Shown here piece after piece: positions 1-5,223 of a stretch of DNA of 5,229 nt (within the stretch, counting starts at the first letter, position 1; every line of letters begins with the position of its first letter). Made by a program: the position numbers and the translations under genes. The notes under the pieces were generated by a model, which saw nothing but the letters and a program-made list of their open reading frames with translations, had not been told where the DNA came from and ran no database searches. Location of the stretch: assembly GCA_003229095.1 (NCBI GenBank), contig QIHS01000033.1, forward strand, positions 1 through 5,229. The letters run 5' to 3'. The stretch is from Woeseia sp. (GTDB taxonomy: Bacteria; Pseudomonadota; Gammaproteobacteria; Steroidobacterales; Woeseiaceae).

Positions 1-62
1 CCTTCCATAACCGCAACGCAGGAGTTGGTGGTACCCAGGTCGATACCAATAACTTTACCCAT
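1..62 (-). CDS. dnaK: Molecular chaperone DnaK (Hsp70), N-terminal fragment cut by the window edge
   Basis: DnaK is the ATP-driven cytosolic Hsp70 that binds exposed hydrophobic peptide segments and works with DnaJ and GrpE. Only 20 full codons are present. They begin MGKVIGIDLGTTNSC, which is the nearly invariant DnaK start. The GIDLGTTNS segment is the first phosphate-binding loop of the actin-like ATPase domain. The ATG at 62-60 is preceded by GGAG (76-73) at a 10-base spacing. The gene follows grpE on the same strand after 120 bases, the usual grpE-dnaK order, and a sigma-32-like promoter lies in that gap. The remaining roughly 620 residues expected of the family lie off the left edge, so nothing can be said about the peptide-binding domain. 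Identification is firm despite the short fragment because of the motif and the neighbour. Confidence 0.96.
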   Translation of the reverse strand, partial: MGKVIGIDLGTTNSCVAVME

Positions 63-103
63 GATTTCAATACTCCAATTCGATTAAATACAAAACTAGG
101 CTG

Positions 104-132
104 TAAGTGGGGACAGCGACAGGCGATTCAAG
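104..132 (-). promoter_or_regulatory. Sigma-32 (RpoH) heat-shock promoter for dnaK
   Basis: On the minus strand the -35 element CTTGAA (132-127) is followed by a 14-base spacer and then CCCCACTTA (112-104). The known RpoH consensus is about CTTGAAA, 11-16 bases, then CCCCATNT. The -35 hexamer is perfect and the -10 octamer differs only in C for T at its sixth base. Transcription should begin near 96-99, giving a leader of about 35 bases that ends in the GGAG ribosome binding site. The site lies after the grpE stop, so dnaK can be boosted on heat shock independently of grpE. This is a sequence match, with no start-site data. Confidence 0.82.
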
Positions 133-182
133 CACTTACGGCTGCGAAACGCCCACAATTCGGAAACCGGGGCTGGCCGGAA

Positions 183-806
183 CTATTCAGCCGACTCCGA
201 CGCAACCACGACCCGCGCCGGTCGCAACAGACGGCCATTCAACATGTAGCCTTTTTGAAACACCGACATGACACTGCCAGGCTCCAGCTCCGCAGACGCC
301 TGCATCGTCACGGCCTCATGTTGGCTGGGGTCGAACGGTTCGCCCTGCGGGTCCAGTTCTTCAACGCCGAAGCGCTGCAATATCGACCCAAGCAATTTTC
401 GGGTCGCAACATTGCCCTCTTTCAGGGTCTCAATGCTGGCTTCACCTTCTGCCGCCAAAGCCATGTCCAGGCTGTCACAAACCGCCAGCAGATCACTGGC
501 AAATCTCTCGACGGCAAATTTGTGCGCTTTTTCAACATCCCGGTCCGCTCGTTTCTGGACATTTTCCAACTCAGCCGAGGCTCGCAAGTAGCGGTCCCAG
601 TGTTGATCAGCCAAAGCCTGCAGATCTACCGGCTCGTTGTCACCCTCCTGCGCTTCTTCCGCTGACTTTTCTGTTTCGGTTGCGTTAGCGTCAGCACTGC
701 TGTCGTCAAGCTTTGTATGTTCCACGGTACCGTCATTTTCGCTGCGATCCAGCTGCGTATGTTCCACGGTGACGTCATCTTTGCCGTGATCTGGCACTCC
801 ATTCAT
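183..806 (-). CDS. grpE: Nucleotide exchange factor GrpE
   Basis: GrpE is a cytosolic homodimer that drives ADP release from DnaK and acts as a thermosensor through its long paired helices. The 207-residue protein has an acidic, low-complexity tail (about 1-58), then a long helical, coiled-coil region (about 60-135). This region includes the typical YLRASAELENVQKRADRD stretch (73-90) and FASDLLAVCDSLDMAL (102-117). The C-terminal beta-domain that contacts DnaK (about 145-201) shows GVEELDPQGEPFDPSQHEAV (147-166) and GYMLNGRLLRPARVVV (186-201), both family hallmarks. E. coli GrpE is 197 residues; the small excess lies in the tail, which contains a 14-residue tandem repeat. The ATG at 806-804 has GGAGAG (820-815) eight bases upstream, which fixes the start. 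The gene sits between hrcA (138-base gap) and dnaK (120-base gap), and a weaker sigma-32-like promoter precedes it. Confidence 0.97.
   Translation of the reverse strand: MNGVPDHGKDDVTVEHTQLDRSENDGTVEHTKLDDSSADANATETEKSAEEAQEGDNEPVDLQALADQHWDRYLRASAELENVQKRADRDVEKAHKFAVERFASDLLAVCDSLDMALAAEGEASIETLKEGNVATRKLLGSILQRFGVEELDPQGEPFDPSQHEAVTMQASAELEPGSVMSVFQKGYMLNGRLLRPARVVVASESAE
715..798 (-). repeat. In-frame tandem duplication of 42 bases in the grpE 5' coding region
   Basis: Two adjacent 42-base units, 715-756 and 757-798, begin with an identical 14-mer (GTATGTTCCACGGT on the plus strand) and match at 31 of 42 positions by hand alignment. The period is exactly 14 codons, so the frame is kept. 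In the protein this gives the segments TVEHTQLDRSEND and TVEHTKLDDSSAD. A third, very degraded unit may follow (LDDSSADANATETE). The repeat lies in the disordered acidic tail ahead of the coiled coil. A local slippage or unequal-exchange duplication is inferred. Confidence 0.85.
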
Positions 807-866
807 TCGGGCTTCTCTCCGGATATTCGCCCAGCAACCCTTTCAGGCCACCGGTTCAAAAGATGC

Positions 867-885
867 GGGGATTGTGGGACTCCCC
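867..885. repeat. Short inverted repeat around the grpE -10 candidate
   Basis: GGGGA (867-871) and TCCCC (881-885) are perfect 5-base arms separated by 9 bases. An alternative register pairs CGGGG (866-870) with CCCCG (883-887). The 9-base spacer, TTGTGGGAC on the plus strand, contains the whole candidate -10 element of grpE. The arms are unrelated to CIRCE (TTAGCACTC-N9-GAGTGCTAA) although the spacing is the same. No T-run follows on either strand, so it does not look like an intrinsic terminator. Five-base arms can easily arise by chance in GC-rich DNA. Confidence 0.3.
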
Positions 886-899
886 CGGCAAATATCAAG
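872..899 (-). promoter_or_regulatory. Candidate sigma-32-like promoter for grpE
   Basis: On the minus strand CTTGAT (899-894) is followed, after 14 bases, by TCCCACAA (879-872). The -35 differs from CTTGAA at one base and is preceded by CC, as in the extended RpoH consensus. The -10 keeps the central CCCA but has three mismatches to CCCCATNT. The spacer length equals that of the better dnaK site in this window. Transcription would start around 864-866, leaving a leader of about 58 bases before grpE. The match is moderate; grpE could instead be transcribed mainly from the hrcA promoter. Confidence 0.45.
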
Positions 900-944
900 G
901 GTTTGTGCGAAATTCATTGTGCCCCGGGTGCGGCCGGACGCGGT

Positions 945-2003
945 CTAGCTGGAAGGGTTGAGTGCAGATTCCAGCAAACGGGCGGTGATATCGACAATGG
1001 GCACCACCCTGTCATAGGCCATGCGCTTTGGACCGATCACACCGAGCACGCCGATATGATCGTCGTCGAGGTGATACGGCGCGGTGACAATGCTGCAATC
1101 ATCGAGAATCTGGTAGCCGGACTCATTGCCAATGAATATCTGTACCCCGTCCGCGCTGATGCTCTTGTCCAGCAGGTTCAGCATGAAGCGCTTTTTGGAA
1201 AATGCCTCAAACAACCGGCGCAGCGTGTCGATATCTGACAATTCGGCGAATTCCACCAGTTTGGTTTCACCCGACAATACCAGGCCATCTTCCGGCCCTG
1301 TCACATCTTCCATCGCCGTCTGGGCGACAGCGATGATGTCCAGCATCGCCTGGTTCATAGAGTCACGGGTTTGCTCGAGATCGTCGATCAGCCCTTTACG
1401 GATCTTATCCAGATCGTGGCCAACGTAGTTTTGGTTGATGTAATTTGCTGCGCGTTGCAATTCCTCGCGCGTGTGCGCCTGTTCCGTGTGCAATACGCGG
1501 TTCTGGACCTCCCGATCATTAACGACAAGAATTGCCAGTACGCGATTGTCGGACAACGACAGGAATTCGATCTGCCGCAGAACCGCCCGTGGACCTTTGG
1601 GCACAGTGACCACACCGGCGAGACTGGTGATGTCGGACAACATGCCGGAAACCGCACCCAGCAACGACGCCGGATTGTCAGCCTGCGCAGCCAGCCTGAC
1701 CTTGAGCTTGTCAATTTCAGCCTGATCGGGTTGTTTGTATCGAATCAGCGAATCGACAAACAATCGATAGCCCTGCTCCGTCGGAACGCGTCCTGCCGAG
1801 GTATGCGGTGCGGCAATAAGGCCCAACTCCTCTAAATCGGACATTATGTTGCGAATCGTCGCCGGGCTGAGTTCCAGGCCGGAATTGCGCGACAAAGTCC
1901 TGCTGCCTACGGGCTGTCCGTCCTGGATAAAACGCTGAATCAGGACCCTGAGTAACTGCTGTGCGCGCTCACTGGGAAGCGGAGTATTGGATTCAGGGTT
2001 CAT
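945..2003 (-). CDS. hrcA: Heat-inducible transcription repressor HrcA
   Basis: HrcA is a dimeric repressor that binds CIRCE operators at chaperone genes and depends on GroEL for its active fold. The protein as called has 352 residues, close to the family's usual length of about 340-350. An N-terminal winged helix (about 11-87) carries GQPVGSRTLSRNSGLELSPA (29-48), IRNIMSDLEELGL (50-62) and PHTSAGRVPTEQGYRLFVD (66-84), all hallmarks of the family. The central and C-terminal parts show IGNES (291-295) and GVIGPKRMAYDRVVPIVD (321-338), the typical GAF-like end. The frame stays open upstream to a TTG at 2066, but the extra 21 residues do not resemble HrcA and overlap a likely promoter. The ATG at 2003-2001 is therefore preferred; it has no clear Shine-Dalgarno sequence. 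The gene leads the hrcA-grpE-dnaK block and is divergent from nadK. Confidence 0.95.
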   Translation of the reverse strand: MNPESNTPLPSERAQQLLRVLIQRFIQDGQPVGSRTLSRNSGLELSPATIRNIMSDLEELGLIAAPHTSAGRVPTEQGYRLFVDSLIRYKQPDQAEIDKLKVRLAAQADNPASLLGAVSGMLSDITSLAGVVTVPKGPRAVLRQIEFLSLSDNRVLAILVVNDREVQNRVLHTEQAHTREELQRAANYINQNYVGHDLDKIRKGLIDDLEQTRDSMNQAMLDIIAVAQTAMEDVTGPEDGLVLSGETKLVEFAELSDIDTLRRLFEAFSKKRFMLNLLDKSISADGVQIFIGNESGYQILDDCSIVTAPYHLDDDHIGVLGVIGPKRMAYDRVVPIVDITARLLESALNPSS

Positions 2004-2030
2004 TCGTGTAGTTACGAGAATTGGCCAGTC

Positions 2031-2043
2031 AACACATTGTGTT
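2031..2043. promoter_or_regulatory. Palindrome in the predicted hrcA leader, possible operator
   Basis: AACACA-T-TGTGTT is a perfect inverted repeat with 6-base arms and a single central base. It lies about 7-20 bases downstream of the start site predicted from the hrcA promoter and 28 bases before the hrcA ATG. That position would suit a repressor site or a small RNA hairpin. It does not match CIRCE, a Fur box or a LexA box. The binding protein, if any, is unknown, and a palindrome this short may arise by chance. Confidence 0.35.
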
Positions 2044-2056
2044 AGTGTGAAACAAA

Positions 2057-2085
2057 AACGTAACAACGGCTTGGCGGCGGGTCAA
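2057..2085 (-). promoter_or_regulatory. Candidate sigma-70 promoter for hrcA
   Basis: On the minus strand TTGACC (2085-2080, five of six bases of TTGACA) is followed after exactly 17 bases by TACGTT (2062-2057). The -10 matches TATAAT at only three bases, but these are the three most conserved ones (first, second and last). The start site would be near 2050, downstream of the alternative TTG start codon at 2066. This supports translation from the ATG at 2003. Confidence 0.45.
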
Positions 2086-2099
2086 GCGTTTGTAACAAT
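2071..2099 (+). promoter_or_regulatory. Candidate sigma-70 promoter for nadK-recN
   Basis: TTGGCG (2071-2076) is followed after 17 bases by AACAAT (2094-2099), each matching its consensus at four of six bases. A TG at 2091-2092, one base before the -10, gives an extended -10. The start site would be near 2106, about 60 bases before the nadK ATG. It overlaps the divergent hrcA promoter candidate almost entirely, so the two would compete for polymerase if both are real. Confidence 0.4.
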
Positions 2100-2165
2100 C
2101 AAGCAACTCGCCCAAGTGGTTTTCTTCACGTAACAGAGACGCGTAGCAGAGAGTTTAATTCCGGC

Positions 2166-3062
2166 ATGCCAATCGAATTCAGAAAAATTGCCCTTGTGGG
2201 CCGCTATGCCGACGCGCGAGTCGCCGAACCCATGCGTCTCATTGCCCGGCATTTAAGCGATGCAGGACTCGACGTGATGTCCGTGCCGGACGTATCCGAC
2301 GAACTTTCTACCCGTGCTGTCGAGCCCACTGCCATTGCCGCAGAAGCTGATCTGATTATTGCGATTGGCGGCGATGGGACCATGTTACATGCCGCATCGC
2401 TGGTCGGTGACGCCGATGTGCCGCTGTTGGGTGTCAATCGTGGCCGGCTTGGATTTTTGACCGATGTATCCCCCGGTCAGATGCTGGAAAGTCTCGACCA
2501 GGTTTTCAGCGGCAACTACTCACGCGACGCACGCCTCAGGCTATCAGCGACGATCTCGTCCAGCGACGGTCAGAATCGAAGTGCGCTGGCTTTGAATGAC
2601 ATTGTCCTGCAGCGCTGTGACACCGGTCGCATGCTGGATTTTGAGACCCGCATTGCCGATCGCTACGTCAATACACACATGGGCGACGGCCTGATTGTGG
2701 CAACACCGACAGGATCAACCGCCTACGCGCTCAGTTGCGGCGGTCCGATCATTGACCCACAGCTCGAGGCGGTGGTTGTCGTGCCCATCTGCCCGCACAC
2801 GCTGAGTGACCGACCGGTTGTCGTGCCCGCAAACCAACACATCGAAGTTACGTTACTGGAACGGCACGACACCAAGGCAGAAATAGGCATCGATGGTCAT
2901 TCCCTCGGCGAATTCACCGTCAACGACAAACTTCTCATTGCGCCGTCCGACAAACGACTGACGTTGATCCATCCGCCGGGTTACGAATTTTATGAAATCC
3001 TGCGTTCCAAGTTGAACTGGGGTCGTGATACCCGCAACAGGAACATTGGGGATGCAGAATAA
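2166..3062 (+). CDS. nadK: NAD kinase (ATP-dependent NAD+ phosphorylation to NADP+)
   Basis: NadK phosphorylates the 2'-hydroxyl of NAD+ and is the cell's route to NADP(H); it is a cytosolic oligomer. The 298-residue length is close to E. coli NadK (292). Family motifs appear in order: IIAIGGDGTMLHAA (64-77) with the GGDGT nucleotide loop and catalytic aspartate D70; GVNRGRLGFLTD (89-100); ALNDIVL (142-148), the NAD-contacting N-(E/D) pair; DGLIVATPTGSTAYALSCGG (174-193); PHTLSDRPVVVP (210-221); and the closing LIHPPGYEFYEILRSKLNW (267-285). The position after VL, a histidine in E. coli and Pseudomonas, is glutamine here (Q149). The start ATG has only a weak, distant purine stretch (AGAGAG, 2148-2153). 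The gene diverges from hrcA, and its stop directly abuts the recN start, so the two are almost certainly cotranscribed. Confidence 0.97.
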   Translation: MPIEFRKIALVGRYADARVAEPMRLIARHLSDAGLDVMSVPDVSDELSTRAVEPTAIAAEADLIIAIGGDGTMLHAASLVGDADVPLLGVNRGRLGFLTDVSPGQMLESLDQVFSGNYSRDARLRLSATISSSDGQNRSALALNDIVLQRCDTGRMLDFETRIADRYVNTHMGDGLIVATPTGSTAYALSCGGPIIDPQLEAVVVVPICPHTLSDRPVVVPANQHIEVTLLERHDTKAEIGIDGHSLGEFTVNDKLLIAPSDKRLTLIHPPGYEFYEILRSKLNWGRDTRNRNIGDAE

Positions 3063-4760
3063 ATGCTGACCAGTATTCAGGTGAGAAACTTCGCCATTAT
3101 CGACAGCCTTGAAATCGAATTCTCGGCCGGAATGACCGTGCTGACCGGCGAGACCGGCGCCGGCAAGTCGATCCTGGTCGACGCGCTGGGTCTTGTATTG
3201 GGTGAAAGAGGTGGCAGCGGTCTTGTACGCAGCGGTGCAAAGCGCGCTGAGTTTACGGCCGAGTTCGATCTGCGCAATCTCGCCGGCGCGCGTGAATGGC
3301 TTGCCGGGCAGATGCTCGACATGGACGACGAGTGCAATCTCCGCCGCGTGATCGGCGCCGACGGCCGTTCGCGCGCATTTATCAATGGCAACAGCGTGCC
3401 GCTGCAAAGCCTGAAGATACTCGGTGAGATGTTGCTGGATATTCATGGGCAACATTTTCATCAATCGCTGGGGCGCAGTGATATTCAACGCAATCTACTC
3501 GACTATTTCGGTGGCTTGTCAGACCTGTCGGTCGTCACAGGCAACGCTTTCAACGACTGGAAAAACCTGGCAGAGAAACTGGCTACGCTGGAGTCGGCGA
3601 ATTCGGACCGCAGCGCACGACTCGATTTGCTCCGGTTTCAAATCGGAGAACTGGACGCGCTTGATCTGCAACCGGACGAATACGTCGAACTGTCGCAGGA
3701 GCGAGGCAGGCTGCAAAACAGTGGTCGCCTTGCAGAGGGCATAAACAAAGCGCTACATCACCTGTACGATGCCGATCCAGGCAACGCACAATCGCAGCTC
3801 GCCGATTCGACCCAGGCAATCGAAATCCTGGCGGCGCTTGACGATACGCTGGAACCGACGCTCGCCATTCTTCGTGAGGTAAACATCCAGGTCTCGGAGG
3901 CAGCCGATGCCCTGCGCCGCTACGGCGATTCGCTCGACATGGATCCTGCCCGGCAGGACCAGGTTGAGGAACGCCTGGATGCGGTCAGTAATATTTCACG
4001 CAAACATCGCATCGAACCAGAAGACATCGAAGCCCTGCATCAACAGCTCGTTGAACAATTCAATGACCTGCAAAATGCAGAAGAACGCGGCACCAAACTG
4101 CGCAAATCAGTTGCCGAGGCCGAGGCAGGTTTTCGACAGTCAGCGAGTCGCCTTTCTGCCGGCCGCAAGAAAGCAGCCAGCGCTTTCTCAAAGGCGGTGA
4201 CAGGTGCTATGTCCAGCCTCGGCATGCCAGGTGGCGTATTTTCGATTGCATTGGCGCCGCGCGATGTGAAAGACCCCCGGGGGTTCGGCCTCGACAATAT
4301 TGAATACCTGATCAGCGCCAACCCAGGTCAAAAACCGATGCCGCTGGCAAAGGTCGCATCCGGAGGTGAGCTGTCTCGAATGAGCCTGGCAATTCAGGTC
4401 ATCTCCAGCGATGGCAGCACAATTCCTACGATGGTCTTTGACGAAGTGGATAGCGGTGTTGGCGGCGGCGTGGCGGAAATGGTGGGTCTGAGATTGAGCG
4501 AATTAGGACAATCCCGGCAGGTGTTTTGCGTGACTCACCTGGCGCAGGTTGCCAGTCTTGGTGACAATCACTTTCGCATCACGAAACTAAGCGATGGCAA
4601 GTCAACAAAAACGGGCATCACCCGCTTGGGAGATGGAGAACGGGTCGAAGAGATTGCCCGAATGTTGGGCGGCGTGGAAATTACCGAGCGGACGCGCGAC
4701 CATGCTGCGGAAATGCTGAATTCGGGCCGTCGAAACAACAAAGCCAATGTGCGGGCTTAA
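3063..4760 (+). CDS. recN: DNA repair protein RecN, SMC-like ATPase
   Basis: RecN is a cytosolic SMC-family ATPase recruited to double-strand breaks to assist RecA-dependent recombination. The 565-residue length is close to the family norm (E. coli 553). The N-terminal ATPase half has the Walker A loop GETGAGKS (29-36) and the Q-loop in LLDIHGQHFHQ (124-134, Q130). A long helical region (roughly 150-380) rich in Leu, Glu, Gln and Arg forms the two arms of the coiled coil. The C-terminal half has the ABC signature ASGGELSRMSLAIQ (from 432), Walker B TMVFDEVDSGVGGG (D460, catalytic E461) and the H-loop CVTHLAQVA (H492). All catalytic residues are present. The ATG begins on the base after the nadK TAA, with GGGGA (3048-3052) ten bases upstream inside nadK as a ribosome binding site. 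By eye I saw no LexA-type CTGT-N8-ACAG box near its start. Confidence 0.97.
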   Translation: MLTSIQVRNFAIIDSLEIEFSAGMTVLTGETGAGKSILVDALGLVLGERGGSGLVRSGAKRAEFTAEFDLRNLAGAREWLAGQMLDMDDECNLRRVIGADGRSRAFINGNSVPLQSLKILGEMLLDIHGQHFHQSLGRSDIQRNLLDYFGGLSDLSVVTGNAFNDWKNLAEKLATLESANSDRSARLDLLRFQIGELDALDLQPDEYVELSQERGRLQNSGRLAEGINKALHHLYDADPGNAQSQLADSTQAIEILAALDDTLEPTLAILREVNIQVSEAADALRRYGDSLDMDPARQDQVEERLDAVSNISRKHRIEPEDIEALHQQLVEQFNDLQNAEERGTKLRKSVAEAEAGFRQSASRLSAGRKKAASAFSKAVTGAMSSLGMPGGVFSIALAPRDVKDPRGFGLDNIEYLISANPGQKPMPLAKVASGGELSRMSLAIQVISSDGSTIPTMVFDEVDSGVGGGVAEMVGLRLSELGQSRQVFCVTHLAQVASLGDNHFRITKLSDGKSTKTGITRLGDGERVEEIARMLGGVEITERTRDHAAEMLNSGRRNNKANVRA

Positions 4761-4791
4761 CGAGCCACCACAACTCGAAGCAACACTCAAA
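4761..4791. other. Convergent recN/fur intergenic gap without a clear terminator
   Basis: Only 31 bases separate the stop codons of the facing genes. The best hairpin is GGCT (4754-4757) with AGCC (4763-4766) around a 5-base loop. It has only four pairs, overlaps the recN stop, and is not followed by a T-run on either strand. Termination must be Rho-dependent, lie inside the opposing gene, or rely on transcript collision. Confidence 0.5.
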
Positions 4792-5211
4792 TTACGTCTT
4801 TTCGCTTTCTTTTATCGGGCGCACGTATAAAACCAGGTTGTGATCGACCAACTCGACATTGTGTGCTAGCGCAATTTCTTGCTGAAGCTTCTCGATATCT
4901 TCATTGACAAACTCAATGACATCGCCGGTCTCAATACAGACCATGTGATCGTGATGATGTCCGTTATCGAGCTCAAACACTGAGTGTCCGCTCTCAAAAT
5001 TGTGTCGAATGACGAGGCCCGCAGCCTCAAACTGAGTCAAAACCCGATAAACGGTGGCTACACCAATGTCCTCACCGCTTTTCAGGAGTTCCTTGTAAAC
5101 ATCCTCGGCACTCAAATGTCGCCGCGAACTGCTCTCGAACATCTGCAGTATCTTGAGTCTTGGAAGCGTAACTTTCAGACCGGCTTTGCGTAATTCCTGA
5201 CGCTGTAACAT
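4792..5211 (-). CDS. fur: Ferric uptake regulator Fur, Pseudomonas-type without the CxxC motif
   Basis: Fur is a dimeric iron-dependent repressor of iron uptake and related genes. The 139-residue protein has a winged-helix DNA-binding domain (about 1-80) with LRKAGLKVTLPRLKILQM (7-24), the AED at 35-37, and recognition-helix region ATVYRVLTQFEAAGLV (52-67). The dimerisation domain contains HHHDHMVC (85-92) and VDHNLVLYV (122-130). By alignment with known Fur proteins both metal sites are complete: H32, E80, H87, H89 and H86, D88, E107, H124. The structural-zinc cysteine pair of E. coli Fur is reduced to one cysteine (C92, then T95), as recalled for Pseudomonas aeruginosa Fur. The full domain set, the length and the GVATVYRVL/HHHDH signatures favour Fur over Zur or PerR. 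The start ATG (5211-5209) is supported by the nearby ribosome binding site. The gene converges on recN. Confidence 0.96.
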   Translation of the reverse strand: MLQRQELRKAGLKVTLPRLKILQMFESSSRRHLSAEDVYKELLKSGEDIGVATVYRVLTQFEAAGLVIRHNFESGHSVFELDNGHHHDHMVCIETGDVIEFVNEDIEKLQQEIALAHNVELVDHNLVLYVRPIKESEKT

Positions 5212-5219
5212 TGGCTGGG

Positions 5220-5223
5220 CCTC
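5220..5223 (-). promoter_or_regulatory. Ribosome binding site of fur
   Basis: GAGG (5223-5220 on the minus strand) lies eight bases ahead of the fur ATG and supports that start. The fur promoter is beyond the right edge of the window. Confidence 0.7.

Noticed and set aside
791..817. CIRCE-like half-site CTGGCACTC at the grpE start
   Set aside because: The left half matches TTAGCACTC at seven of nine bases, but the expected right half after nine bases (809-817) matches GAGTGCTAA at only two, and it lies over the start codon region.
717..1238. Open frame of 173 codons on the plus strand over grpE, the gap and hrcA
   Set aside because: It runs antisense through grpE, the promoter gap and hrcA. 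Its repeated N-terminal residues only mirror the grpE tandem duplication.
1371..1835. Open frame of 154 codons on the plus strand inside hrcA
   Set aside because: It is wholly antisense to well-supported hrcA coding sequence, shows no recognisable domain and has no credible ribosome binding site; it is a frame shadow.
2004..2066. Extended hrcA N-terminus starting at TTG 2066
   Set aside because: The 21 added residues do not look like HrcA, the start is TTG, and the predicted promoter would begin transcription downstream of it.
2069..2087. Inverted repeat GCTTG-N9-CAAGC in the hrcA-nadK gap
   Set aside because: Five-base arms with no symmetry beyond them and no match to a known operator. The CIRCE-like spacing alone is not enough.
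2853..3488. Open frame of 211 codons on the minus strand across the nadK/recN junction
   Set aside because: Despite its length it is antisense to two conserved genes whose motifs are intact, and its product has no recognisable family features.
4754..4766. Hairpin GGCT/AGCC at the end of recN as a terminator
   Set aside because: Only four base pairs, overlapping the stop codon, with no following T-run on either strand.
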